Below the pieces are notes generated by a model. The model ran no database searches and was not told the DNA's origin. It saw only the letters and a list, made by a program, of their open reading frames with translations. From positions 1-40,783 of the forward strand of contig REDP01000181.1 in assembly GCA_007693455.1 (NCBI GenBank): a DNA stretch of 40,783 nt, written 5' to 3'. A program made the translations under genes and the position numbers. The stretch is from Planctomycetota bacterium (GTDB lineage Bacteria; Planctomycetota; UBA11346). Below are positions 29,361 to 39,020 of the stretch, in pieces (position 1 is the first letter of the stretch; every line of letters begins with the position of its first letter).

Positions 29361-30185
29361 TTAGAGCAAACTACGCCAGGGATCGTCACCCAACTGGGGG
29401 ATCAACCACTGACTGTGGGCGCAGCAGAAGGCCCGGGCGGACTCCACATCGCGCGCCAATCCGCGCACCACGCAGCCATCGGCGATGGGGCTCACACTGA
29501 TCCGACAGCCATCAATGGCCTGACCCTGAGCAAGCGCCTGTACGCCTTCCTGGCATCGAGGTCCGTACATGCCCAGGGTGAACATACAACGCCATTGAGC
29601 CAGTTGCGCACGCAGGTCATCCCCCTGTAAACTGATGCGGTCACGCACAAGCACCGTCTCCCCCACTTGCAGCGTGGTAGCCAGGTGCAAGTGACTGGCA
29701 TGCCAATGTTCGCCCTGATCTGGACGCCCAGCACTCACACATTCCCACCAGCAACAGCTCCCCCCGGGCTGACAGTGGTACAAACTCTCCTGGCGATAAT
29801 GGGCGCCCGCATAGGCGGTGAGTGGGTGCGGTACATGCGCCAATAACGCGCCATCGGCAATGCGCCCGGTCATGCCCTGACGTGAGCCCTGAGCCTGGGG
29901 ATCTTTATAGACTTTGCTCGCCCCCTGGGTGCTCAACAAAACGCTGGCAGCAGCCTCCACGTCCACCGCCATATCCAATTGATCCCCTGCCACCACGCCA
30001 CCACCAAAGGTGAGATGACACAGCCACACTGCTGGGCCGCGGGCATACGGCGCCAAAAGCTTGGCAGGAGTACGAGCCTGCTGTGCCAGTACAGCACTTG
30101 CCCCATCCACCCAGCCAATACGCGCCCGCGCCTCGCCGGGGGCAAGGGTGACTGGTGACGATTGCACAGGGAGGGAAGTACTCAC
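29361..30185 (-). CDS. ureD: Urease accessory protein UreD
   Basis: CHLTFGGGVVAGDQLDMAVDVEAAASVLLSTQGASKVYK...LLAHVPHPLTAYAGAHYRQE; UreD-type sequence and position. Confidence 0.9.
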   Translation of the reverse strand: MSTSLPVQSSPVTLAPGEARARIGWVDGASAVLAQQARTPAKLLAPYARGPAVWLCHLTFGGGVVAGDQLDMAVDVEAAASVLLSTQGASKVYKDPQAQGSRQGMTGRIADGALLAHVPHPLTAYAGAHYRQESLYHCQPGGSCCWWECVSAGRPDQGEHWHASHLHLATTLQVGETVLVRDRISLQGDDLRAQLAQWRCMFTLGMYGPRCQEGVQALAQGQAIDGCRISVSPIADGCVVRGLARDVESARAFCCAHSQWLIPQLGDDPWRSLL

Positions 30186-30282
30186 GCCTGCAGAATATCC
30201 CTCGCCCTAGGCTCAAGCAAGGCGAGAGTGAAGGGCGCAGCCTAGCCCTTGAATGGAACGGTATTGACCCTACTGTGCGGGC

Positions 30283-32250
30283 GTGCATACCACTGACGAT
30301 ACGCTCCCTCTCTTGGGTCCTGAGGGTCTCCTGGCCAAGGAACTCCCAGGATACGAACATCGCCCACAGCAACTCACCATGTCATCGTTGATTGGTGAAG
30401 CCATCGCCAATGGCCAACATGCTGTGGTCGAAGCCCCGACTGGGGTGGGCAAAAGTCTCGCCTACTTAGTTCCTGCGGCGCTGCATGCGATACGCAATAA
30501 ACGCAAAGTCGTCATCTCCACGGGGACCATCGCTCTGCAGGAACAACTCATCCATAAAGACATCCCTACCCTACAAAAAGTCCTGCCAGGACTACGGGCA
30601 GTATTGGTGAAAGGGCGACAAAACTACCTCTCGTTGCGGCGCATGGAATATGCCACATCAGGGCAGCAAGCCCTCTTTGAACAGCGCGAACAGGCTCGTG
30701 AACTGCAGCTCATTAAAGAATGGGCTGCCACCTCGAATGTGGGTGATCGTGCCGACTTAGGCTACGACCCCCATCCAGCAGTATGGCGGCAAGTGGTCAG
30801 CGATGCCAATAACTGTCTGGGGCGTCGCTGCCCGCGTTATGATAGCTGCTTTTTCTACCAAGCCCGGCGGGCCATTGAGGAAGCGGATATCCTAGTGGTG
30901 AATCATCACCTCTACTTTGCCGACCTGGCTTTGCGCGGTGAGCATGCTGCCATTCTTCCCGCCCATGATGTGGTTATTTTTGATGAAGCCCATGGCCTTG
31001 AAGATGTCGCCACCGATCACCTGGGAACCTCCATCAGCGATGCGCAAATTCGCTATTACCTCGATGGCCTCTGGTCTGCCAAAGGCAAAGGCCTCTTGGC
31101 CGAGAGCCCCTGGGGAGATGGGCGGATGGCGGTCGAGCATTGTCGTCAGGCAGCCGACCTCTTTTGGCGCGACGTGGCTGCGCTTAATCTTCGTGCAGCC
31201 AATGATGAAGCAGTGCAACGCATTGCCCAAGCTGATGCCATTGACAATAGTCTCTCCCCGCAGCTCGACCAACTCGCCAAAGCGTTACGAGCCTTTGCCG
31301 GCCAAGCCGAAAATGCCGATGAAGCCAACGAACTCAAAGCGCAAGCTGATCGTGCCGACCTCTTTGCGGGCACCCTGCGCGCGCTCATCAGCCAACAATG
31401 GGAACACTATATTTATTATAGCACCGTACCCGCTGATCGCGGCCCAATCGCCCTGACCGCCAGCCCCCTTTCGGTGGCAGAGTTATTACGCGAACATCTC
31501 TGGGACGCCACGGGAAGCGTGGTCCTTACCAGTGCTACCCTGGCGGCTGATGACTCGGATCGCTTCCTTTTTTTGCGCAAGCGTTTGGGCCTCGAGGACG
31601 CCATCTGCAAGCGTCTGGATTCCCCCTTCGATTATCAACGACAAGCGCGACTCCTGGTCAACGAAAGTCCCCTTGATCCCAATAGCGAACGCTTTGTTCG
31701 CGCTACGGCACAATGGGTGGGGGATTTTCTCGACCAGTCCCCTGGGGGCACTTTTATTCTCTTTACCAGTTACCGACAAATGCAGCAGGTCCACGACCTC
31801 CTGGCTGGACGCCTGGAACGACGGCAACGCTTTGTTCTGCGCCAAGGCGGCCGCATGGGTCGCTCGCAAATGCTGGATGTGTTCAAAAGCACGGGCAATG
31901 CCATCCTTTTTGGTACGGCATCCTTTTGGGAAGGCGTTGATGTTCGCGGTGAAGCATTACAAAATGTAATTATTGTAAAACTGCCCTTTGAAACCCCTGG
32001 ACATCCTCTGGTTGAGGCGCGGCATCAAGAGATTCGCCGCAACGGGGGCAACCCCTTTATGGAACGCTCAGTACCTGAAGCCATCCTCCGCCTCAAGCAA
32101 GGAATTGGCCGCCTCATTCGCACCAGTAGCGATAGTGGAACCCTGGTCATTCTCGACCATCGCGTGCTTACCAAGCAATACGGCCGCTGGTTTCTGCGTG
32201 CTCTTCCCACAATGCCCACCGAACGCATTCGCATCGATCAGCAGCCCTGA
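30283..32250 (+). CDS. dinG: DinG/YoaA-type ATP-dependent helicase (XPD-like, probable Fe-S cluster)
   Basis: VEAPTGVGKSLAYLVPAA, STGTIALQEQLI, CLGRRCPRYDSCFFYQARR, VVNHHLYFADL, FDEAHGLEDVATDHLG, SATLAADDSDRF, FWEGVDVRGEALQNVIIVKLPFETPGHP, RLKQGIGRLIRTSSDSGTLVILDHR. Confidence 0.9.
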   Translation: MHTTDDTLPLLGPEGLLAKELPGYEHRPQQLTMSSLIGEAIANGQHAVVEAPTGVGKSLAYLVPAALHAIRNKRKVVISTGTIALQEQLIHKDIPTLQKVLPGLRAVLVKGRQNYLSLRRMEYATSGQQALFEQREQARELQLIKEWAATSNVGDRADLGYDPHPAVWRQVVSDANNCLGRRCPRYDSCFFYQARRAIEEADILVVNHHLYFADLALRGEHAAILPAHDVVIFDEAHGLEDVATDHLGTSISDAQIRYYLDGLWSAKGKGLLAESPWGDGRMAVEHCRQAADLFWRDVAALNLRAANDEAVQRIAQADAIDNSLSPQLDQLAKALRAFAGQAENADEANELKAQADRADLFAGTLRALISQQWEHYIYYSTVPADRGPIALTASPLSVAELLREHLWDATGSVVLTSATLAADDSDRFLFLRKRLGLEDAICKRLDSPFDYQRQARLLVNESPLDPNSERFVRATAQWVGDFLDQSPGGTFILFTSYRQMQQVHDLLAGRLERRQRFVLRQGGRMGRSQMLDVFKSTGNAILFGTASFWEGVDVRGEALQNVIIVKLPFETPGHPLVEARHQEIRRNGGNPFMERSVPEAILRLKQGIGRLIRTSSDSGTLVILDHRVLTKQYGRWFLRALPTMPTERIRIDQQP

Positions 32251-32303
32251 AAGGGTGTACAGCATCGCGCTTGCGCCGATGCTAATGCCTCCACCATCTC
32301 CCC

Positions 32304-33707
32304 ATGCTTGCCGCTCACCTAGGAATCCGCTATCTGCGCAAACGTCGCGCTGCTTGGTTGGCACTGGCGGCGGTGATTCTTTCTGTGGCCGTACCAATTG
32401 TGGTTCTGGGAGTTATGCAAGGCATTGTTGATGCCACTCGCACCCAAGTGCGCGCCTCTGAAAGCGACCTCACGGTACAACCTGCTGGTCGGCGTATTGG
32501 CATGGCCGCAGATGGCGGGGAACATGCCGCCCTTGCCGCCATTCCTGGAGTGCGCGGAGTAAGCCCATTTATTGGTGGCGTGGCTTTTATTAATAGCCGT
32601 GCAGAAGGCTCGCGAGCCGATGCTCGTAACAACCATTTCACCACCATTGATGGCATCGACTGGAACCAAGACTGGGCCGCTGGACGCCTCCACAAAGGCC
32701 TATTACACCAACGACCGGTTACCGAGCTCAGCGATCCGCCCCTGCGCCCCGATGAACGGGGCAGTGGCTTTCTTACCCCCGATTGGCGTCATCATATGGT
32801 ATTGAGCGGCTGGAATATCGCTGCCGATCTCGGGGCCATGCCCTTACCACCGCCACCATCCCAGCGCCCGCTTCCAGGGATTATTCTTGGCCGCGAACTC
32901 ATCTATGGAGTGGGGGGTATGGCCCCCTGGTCACCACTGCGGCCTGGCAGCCAGGTGAGCATGATTATTCCCGATGGCCGTGGCGGGACCATCGGCCGCG
33001 TATTGGCCGAGGTGAGCGATACCATTGCCGTGGGCGCCTTGGAAATTGATCGCTTTGCCAGTGTCCTCCCCCTGCCCCTGGCGCAACGCCTTACGGCAAT
33101 GGATGGGCGCCATCCCGACAGCAATGGCCACAGCGAAATCAGTGGCTATCGGATTATGCTTGATCCCCGCGCATCGGTGGAAGACGTACGCCAACGCATT
33201 GAAACAGGCTTCCCCCTCTGGGCGCAAACCTGGCAAGAGCGGCGCGGCAATTTGGTGCGCAGCCTGGAAGTACAGCGCAATATTTTGCTCCTGGTCATGA
33301 TTCTTATTCAGGGCATTTGTATCTTTATCATCTATGCCGTATTTAGCACCCTGGTGGCGGAAAAACGCCATGATATCGGCGTCCTCCTCGGCCTCGGGGC
33401 AGCCCCTGGTAGTATCGCTGGGGCCTTTATTTTAGCTGGTCAAAGTGCCTGTGTGATCGGCGGTGTGATTGGTTGGGCGCTGGGATGGTTCGCCTTGGCC
33501 AGTCTCAACCCCCTCTCCGAGTGGCTGGGAGTGCCCCTATTTCCACAGGCAGTATTTTATAGCCCTGAGGCGCCTATTAGTTGGGATGCGCGGCTGCCCC
33601 TGCTCTTTGTTGGGGTTATTATGCTGGTGGGCCTGGCCGCTAGCGCCCTACCAGCATGGCGGGCAGCGCGCATAGATCCCGTCAGCACCTTGCGGGAGCA
33701 TGGCTAA
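32304..33707 (+). CDS. LolC/LolE-family ABC transporter permease
   Basis: N-terminal TM, large extracytoplasmic domain, then three TM segments (ILLLVMILIQGICIFIIYAVFSTLVAEKRHDIGVLLGLGAAPGSIAGAFILAGQ...). Confidence 0.85.
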   Translation: MLAAHLGIRYLRKRRAAWLALAAVILSVAVPIVVLGVMQGIVDATRTQVRASESDLTVQPAGRRIGMAADGGEHAALAAIPGVRGVSPFIGGVAFINSRAEGSRADARNNHFTTIDGIDWNQDWAAGRLHKGLLHQRPVTELSDPPLRPDERGSGFLTPDWRHHMVLSGWNIAADLGAMPLPPPPSQRPLPGIILGRELIYGVGGMAPWSPLRPGSQVSMIIPDGRGGTIGRVLAEVSDTIAVGALEIDRFASVLPLPLAQRLTAMDGRHPDSNGHSEISGYRIMLDPRASVEDVRQRIETGFPLWAQTWQERRGNLVRSLEVQRNILLLVMILIQGICIFIIYAVFSTLVAEKRHDIGVLLGLGAAPGSIAGAFILAGQSACVIGGVIGWALGWFALASLNPLSEWLGVPLFPQAVFYSPEAPISWDARLPLLFVGVIMLVGLAASALPAWRAARIDPVSTLREHG

Positions 33708-34417
33708 TGCGACTCCAAGCCCAACATCTCGCCAAAGCATTTGATGCACTCCACGTACTTACCGACACCAACCTCCAAGTGGCCGCAGGAGAAGCTGTCG
33801 CCATTCGTGGCGCCTCTGGAACGGGTAAAAGCACCTTGCTCAACTGCCTTGGTTTACTCGACCGCCCCGACAGCGGCAGCATCTTGCTTGATGGAGAAGA
33901 TCTTGGGCAACTCCGTCGACGGGCACGTGGGCGCGTGCGCGGCCGCCGCATTGGCTTTATTTTTCAAGCCTTCCATCTCCTTCCCGAGTTTACAGTGCGC
34001 GAAAACGTACTCATGGCTGCTCGCTGCGCCGGCTTACCAACAAAACACTGGCACGAACGCTGCAGCGAACTACTCGGCCGACTCGGCCTGCAGGAGCGAG
34101 CACACGCCGATGTGCGGATTCTCAGCGGCGGCGAACGTCAGCGGGTGGCCCTTGCTCGGGCGCTTCTATTGCGGCCGCAATTGGTGCTCGCCGATGAACC
34201 CACGGGCAACCTTGATCCCCACACCGCCGCCACCGTACTCGAGATTATGCTCGACTTGGTGCGTGATGAGCAATCAAGCCTGGTTCTTGTCACCCATGAT
34301 GCCAGCGTTGCCGCCTATGCCCATCGCCAACTTGAGCTCCGCGATGGACAGCTGCATGCGCTCCCTGCAACGAATGCCGCCAACGACGGTGGCCCCAGCC
34401 TTAAAAACCCAGGCTGA
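33707..34417 (+). CDS. LolD-like ABC transporter ATP-binding protein
   Basis: MRLQAQHLAKAFDALHVLTDTNLQVAAGEAVAIRGASGTGKSTLLNCLGLLDRPDSG...ILSGGERQRVALARALLLRPQLVLADEPTGNLD; TAATG overlap with the permease stop. Confidence 0.92.
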   Translation: MRLQAQHLAKAFDALHVLTDTNLQVAAGEAVAIRGASGTGKSTLLNCLGLLDRPDSGSILLDGEDLGQLRRRARGRVRGRRIGFIFQAFHLLPEFTVRENVLMAARCAGLPTKHWHERCSELLGRLGLQERAHADVRILSGGERQRVALARALLLRPQLVLADEPTGNLDPHTAATVLEIMLDLVRDEQSSLVLVTHDASVAAYAHRQLELRDGQLHALPATNAANDGGPSLKNPG

Positions 34418-35333
34418 GATTAATCGCCGAATAATTCTGCTGATCAGGCGTTTCTGGCTGCAAGCTTTCTGCCACCTGGCGCAAGTTTCGCGCCACCTCC
34501 CGCGGACTGGAGTAACGCTGGGAATCGTCGGGGTGGACACAGCGCTCAATCACCGCCACCACACTACTGGGAACCCACGGAGCCACTGTCGCCAGTGATG
34601 GCAAGGGCTCATGGACCGCCTGTCGCAATAGTTCGTGCTGATCACCGGTCGCAGGGCGAGGAGCACGACCGGCACACAGGTGCCAAGCCGTAGCCCCCAA
34701 CGCAAAAATATCGGAGCGCACGCTTTGCCCCTGGCGATTGGCATGCTCGGGACTCATATAGCCCGGAGTACCCTCCCAACGCCGCGCGGTAGCCGCCTGC
34801 TCCTTGGCCTGCAAGGAACCAAGATCAGCCAGTAACGCACGATCATCTGCAGTGATGAGGATGTTTGCGGGTTTAATGTCACCGTGCAATACTCCATGAT
34901 CATCTAGATGCGCCACCGCATCGGCAATCTGCGCCATCCACGGCAATACACGACGCAGGAGCTGGGCACGTGAGCAGCCGCGCAAAGCGCGTAAGCTATC
35001 GCCACGGGCAGCATGACTCAGGGCCATATAATGCCAGTCACCATCGTTCCCCGCAGCATGACAGGTAAGAATGTGGGGATGATCATAACGTCCATAAGCC
35101 GCCGCCTCTGCCCGAAAAGCCGCCACCGCCTGGGGCTGCACCGCCATTTCAGGACGCAATACCTTCAGTGCCACCAGCCGTCCCACTACCGCCTGACGTG
35201 CGGCAAACACATGCGAACGCCCACCTTTGCCAATGCGTTTGCGAATAGTACACGCTCCAAGTGAGCGCGGCAGGCGTTTGGATACCGATGGCGCAGGTAC
35301 CGTTGGCGGGGTGGCTTCACACATAGCAGGCAC
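34401..35333 (-). CDS. Ser/Thr protein kinase-like protein with atypical HGD catalytic loop
   Basis: IRKRIGKGGRSHVFAARQAVVGRLVALKVL, VLHGDIKPANILI (HGD instead of HRD), LLADLGSL (DLG), GTPGYMSPEHANRQGQSVRSDIFALGATAWHL. Confidence 0.88.
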   Translation of the reverse strand: MPAMCEATPPTVPAPSVSKRLPRSLGACTIRKRIGKGGRSHVFAARQAVVGRLVALKVLRPEMAVQPQAVAAFRAEAAAYGRYDHPHILTCHAAGNDGDWHYMALSHAARGDSLRALRGCSRAQLLRRVLPWMAQIADAVAHLDDHGVLHGDIKPANILITADDRALLADLGSLQAKEQAATARRWEGTPGYMSPEHANRQGQSVRSDIFALGATAWHLCAGRAPRPATGDQHELLRQAVHEPLPSLATVAPWVPSSVVAVIERCVHPDDSQRYSSPREVARNLRQVAESLQPETPDQQNYSAINLSLGF

Positions 35334-35444
35334 AGCATAGACTCCTGACAGGGGATCATGGAATACCCCTGTATTATCACCCCAACATCCAGCCTTTCAC
35401 CATTTTATGACGGTAGCACTGATCATCCAGGTATTCTTGCAGGC

Positions 35445-35963
35445 TCAATCATAGAAGCTGCGAATGATCTCCTCCACCACTGCCTCTTGGGGCTGTGTGG
35501 CATCAACCATACAGTCCGCTACTGCACGGTACCAGGGATCGCGACGGGCGAGAATCGGCGGTAGTTCATCTGCGGGATGCTGATTCCCTGACAAGGACGG
35601 ACGGTCGCCGCAGTGCTGGCGCAAGCGTTGCTGCAATACCTGAACTGGAGCCTCAAGATAGCATACCATACCAGCTTCGGGCTTGCTGAGCATACTACGG
35701 TTTTGGCTACGCTCGACTATCCCGCCCCCAGTGGCGATGATCTGGGGAGGGTTCTCGGCAAACGCCAAACCCAGACAGCGGCTCTCCCAATCGCGAAAAC
35801 CGCCTTCCCCATACTGGGCAAAAAGATCTGGAATCGGAGCCCCAGCCACTCGCACAATCATCTCATCCACGTCCACCCAGGGCCAGCGCAAGCGCTGCGC
35901 CAGGGCGCGGGCAATAGTGGTTTTTCCAGAGGCACGGTAGCCCACCAAAGTAATGCGTTGCAT
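35445..35963 (-). CDS. aroK: Shikimate kinase
   Basis: ITLVGYRASGKTTIARALAQRLRWPWVDVDEMI, GEGGFRDWESRCL, IIATGGGIVERSQNRSML; start uncertain (ORF to 36080). Confidence 0.88.
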   Translation of the reverse strand: MQRITLVGYRASGKTTIARALAQRLRWPWVDVDEMIVRVAGAPIPDLFAQYGEGGFRDWESRCLGLAFAENPPQIIATGGGIVERSQNRSMLSKPEAGMVCYLEAPVQVLQQRLRQHCGDRPSLSGNQHPADELPPILARRDPWYRAVADCMVDATQPQEAVVEEIIRSFYD

Positions 35964-36072
35964 GTGGCTAGACATGCTGCCGTCATCCGCCATCGACACA
36001 AGCCAAGGCCGCTGAATGCACCTGGACATCCATGCATGTGCCTGATCAGGCGATCGACATCTCAGGGGCGAG

Positions 36073-38994
36073 TTGTACACCGCCAGGAAGCATGCGCAAC
36101 GTCTTGACTTGCCTTACCCCAAGCCACGGCAACATGGTGTTGTGCCAACATTAAAACCAGGGCAAATTATTGGTGGTCATGAAATCCTTGGCCTACATGG
36201 CAAGGGTGGAATGGGCGAGATCTTTCGCGCGCGGCAGCTCTCCATTGGGCGAGAAGTGGCGCTGAAAGTTCTCTCGCCCGAATTAGCCCGTAAGGACCCC
36301 CAATTTGCCGTCAAGTTCGTTGAAGAAGCGCGCGGAGCCGGCAGACTCAATCACCCCAATATTGTCGCCGTCCATGATGTGGGGAAAATCAAGGTCGCCG
36401 ATCGCGATGAGTACCTGCATTACTTTAGTATGGAGTTTATTGATGGCGAAAATCTGCGGCAGATACTGGAACGCGAAGGAACATGCCCTCAGGACCTGAT
36501 CAACCGCACTATGCAGGGAATGGTTGAGGCGCTCGCTTACGGCAAGCTCATGGACATGGTGCACCGTGACATCAAACCTGAAAATATCATGGTGACCAGT
36601 GATGGGCGCATTAAACTAGCCGATTTTGGCTTGGCTCAACATGGTGAAAGCGGCGACAACGAGACCGAGCGCGATGAAAAAGGCCGTGTGCGGGTTATGG
36701 GTACGCCGCGCTATATGAGCCCTGAACAGGCGCGTGGTCGCACTCTCGATTGGCGTAGCGATCAATACTCGCTGGGCGCCACCCTCTTTCACCTCTTGAC
36801 CGGATCACCTCCCTACCGCCGTGAAAGTGGTCGCGCCACCATGAAGGCGCATGTCACCGATCCCGTTCCCGATCCTGGCGATATTATTCGCGTCAGCCCT
36901 GCCTGGCGGGCTGCCTGCATGCGGATGATGGCCAAAGATCCCGACGAACGCTACCAAAGCACCGATGAGCTTCGCGATGCCGTCAATGCCGCAGCTACCG
37001 GCAAAAATCTTCCCTCCAATAGTGGCGAACGCCCCATTCGCCATCGCGCACGACAACGAGCGAGCGCTCGGCGCTCACGGGGCTTCCCCCTCATCGCGGC
37101 GATCATTATTATCGTCGTAGGCGCTGCGGTAGGAATGCACATGCTGCAACAGGAAGAAGACATCACTTCTGGAGCTGTGGCAGATCGTAGCGCCGATGAC
37201 CCGCTCCCTGAGGACGCTGAACACAGTCATCCTATCGAGGACCAGGACAGCGAGGAAAGCGACAGCAGCCATACGGATCACCGTGAGGATCCCACACAGC
37301 GTCGTGCACAAGAAATTCTTGATCGTCTTGGTGATGATCATCAGCAAGCGATTACCATACTCTCCAACAATCTCACCAACCCTTATTACAGCGAGGACAG
37401 TGCTGGCTACCAACTCCTGAGCGAAGCATTGGAACAACGGCGACACCTTCTTGCCGAAATACGCAGCCAGCAGCGCGAAATCGTTGATCAGCACCTTCGT
37501 CGGGCTCGACGACTTGCTACTCATGGTTATTTTGATCGAGCCACGCGATTAATACGTGATATGGATGAGGAGTTACGCACCCATCATCGTCATGTTATCG
37601 ATGAAACCAGCGCCTTCATCCTTGAAACAGCCAACCAGCTCGCCCTGGAATATCGCCAATCGCTCGGTGAAGCGGATTCTCTTGAAGCCCTGCAAGAAAT
37701 CCACCAGCGCCTGCAAACACACGGTTTTCCACCATCTTTGCACGAGGAACTTCTCGCATTATACCAAGAACGTGAAGCGTCGCTACGCGAACACCATCAA
37801 CAGCAGCAAGCCATTGCTGCCAGCGCAGCAATCCGCGAGCAACGCTTAGCGAGAATGCTGCAAACCCTCCAAGAAGCACGGGGTACACCACAGCGCCCCC
37901 CCAATATCGGGCACTTTATCTCGGTTGCAGCAAGCTATCGACAACGCTTTGAGGATGAGACTTTACGCAGCCTCTGCCAGGATCTTGAGAACATAGGCAG
38001 GCATGCACTTGCCATGCACCAGGCCTTACAGCGCCATATCTCTGAAGATCAACCAACCATCTCCATCGTATCCACTGGCACCACCTACCGTGCACGCATC
38101 AATAGCATAGAAAATCACCGACTCTGGGTCACCATTATTGATAACGGGGTACGTATTCGCAAAGCCCTCAACGATGACGACGTGGATCACTTAGCACTAG
38201 TCACCCAAGCCCATGCACGTTATGGCGAAGATGCCGACCAACTCGCTGCGTACTGCTGGATGTGGCAGCTCGAGCCCCAACCAACGTTCGGCACCCAGCA
38301 ACTACTAACAGCCAGTCGTCAGTTTATCACAAGCAATAATGGCCGTCCTCAAGAAGAGCGTATCGTTGATTCAGAGGATCCCTCTCAGCCATCCGAATCA
38401 GATATTACACCCATATTTATGCGTGAAACCACGCGTATAACTTCAGATCACCAAGACCTCTTACAGTGGTTTCAGGGGGATGGTGCCACGGTATCAGATG
38501 AAGGATTGCATTGGCATTGCAAAGAAAGCGTTCGCCTATCAACACTCAACGAAGAAGCTCTTCCGACACTACACCTGACACACCAACTCTCGCCCCCCCT
38601 ACAAATACGGCTCACGCTGCAAGTGCATGGGGGAAGTCTCGCCTTAGTGGGACTTCGCCAACAATTACAGGCAGTTCGCTTGGGATTCGACACACGGAAT
38701 ATGCGCCTTGGCGGCATTCTCAGTGATGATTCCGGGCAAATACAATCGAACCCTCTGCCCACGGCTAACAATGCTCTCACGCGACCAATTGATCTGACTA
38801 TTATCATGGACAATGATGGACAGATCCGTTTCACCATTAATGGCACCGCATATCAGGCACCACCAGAACTCTTCACCCTTGACCCTGGCTCTCCTGTTGA
38901 ACTTGTGTTTCAGGGATTAAATTCGACCAACACTGCCCAGGCGACTCGTGTAACGATCTCTGAGATACATATACAATCAAACATCCAACCGTAA
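36073..38994 (+). CDS. Transmembrane Ser/Thr protein kinase with long extracytoplasmic C-terminal region
   Basis: LHGKGGMGEIFRARQLSIGREVALKVL, MVHRDIKPENIMV, LADFGLAQ, GTPRYMSPEQARGRTLDWRSDQYSLGATLFHL; TM FPLIAAIIIIVVGAAVGMHML; C-terminal coiled coil and a beta-sandwich-like end. Start uncertain (TTG at 36073 or GTG near 36142). Confidence 0.9.
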   Translation: MYTARKHAQRLDLPYPKPRQHGVVPTLKPGQIIGGHEILGLHGKGGMGEIFRARQLSIGREVALKVLSPELARKDPQFAVKFVEEARGAGRLNHPNIVAVHDVGKIKVADRDEYLHYFSMEFIDGENLRQILEREGTCPQDLINRTMQGMVEALAYGKLMDMVHRDIKPENIMVTSDGRIKLADFGLAQHGESGDNETERDEKGRVRVMGTPRYMSPEQARGRTLDWRSDQYSLGATLFHLLTGSPPYRRESGRATMKAHVTDPVPDPGDIIRVSPAWRAACMRMMAKDPDERYQSTDELRDAVNAAATGKNLPSNSGERPIRHRARQRASARRSRGFPLIAAIIIIVVGAAVGMHMLQQEEDITSGAVADRSADDPLPEDAEHSHPIEDQDSEESDSSHTDHREDPTQRRAQEILDRLGDDHQQAITILSNNLTNPYYSEDSAGYQLLSEALEQRRHLLAEIRSQQREIVDQHLRRARRLATHGYFDRATRLIRDMDEELRTHHRHVIDETSAFILETANQLALEYRQSLGEADSLEALQEIHQRLQTHGFPPSLHEELLALYQEREASLREHHQQQQAIAASAAIREQRLARMLQTLQEARGTPQRPPNIGHFISVAASYRQRFEDETLRSLCQDLENIGRHALAMHQALQRHISEDQPTISIVSTGTTYRARINSIENHRLWVTIIDNGVRIRKALNDDDVDHLALVTQAHARYGEDADQLAAYCWMWQLEPQPTFGTQQLLTASRQFITSNNGRPQEERIVDSEDPSQPSESDITPIFMRETTRITSDHQDLLQWFQGDGATVSDEGLHWHCKESVRLSTLNEEALPTLHLTHQLSPPLQIRLTLQVHGGSLALVGLRQQLQAVRLGFDTRNMRLGGILSDDSGQIQSNPLPTANNALTRPIDLTIIMDNDGQIRFTINGTAYQAPPELFTLDPGSPVELVFQGLNSTNTAQATRVTISEIHIQSNIQP

Positions 38995-39020
38995 CATAGT
39001 ATTAAACTTTAGGAGTACCT

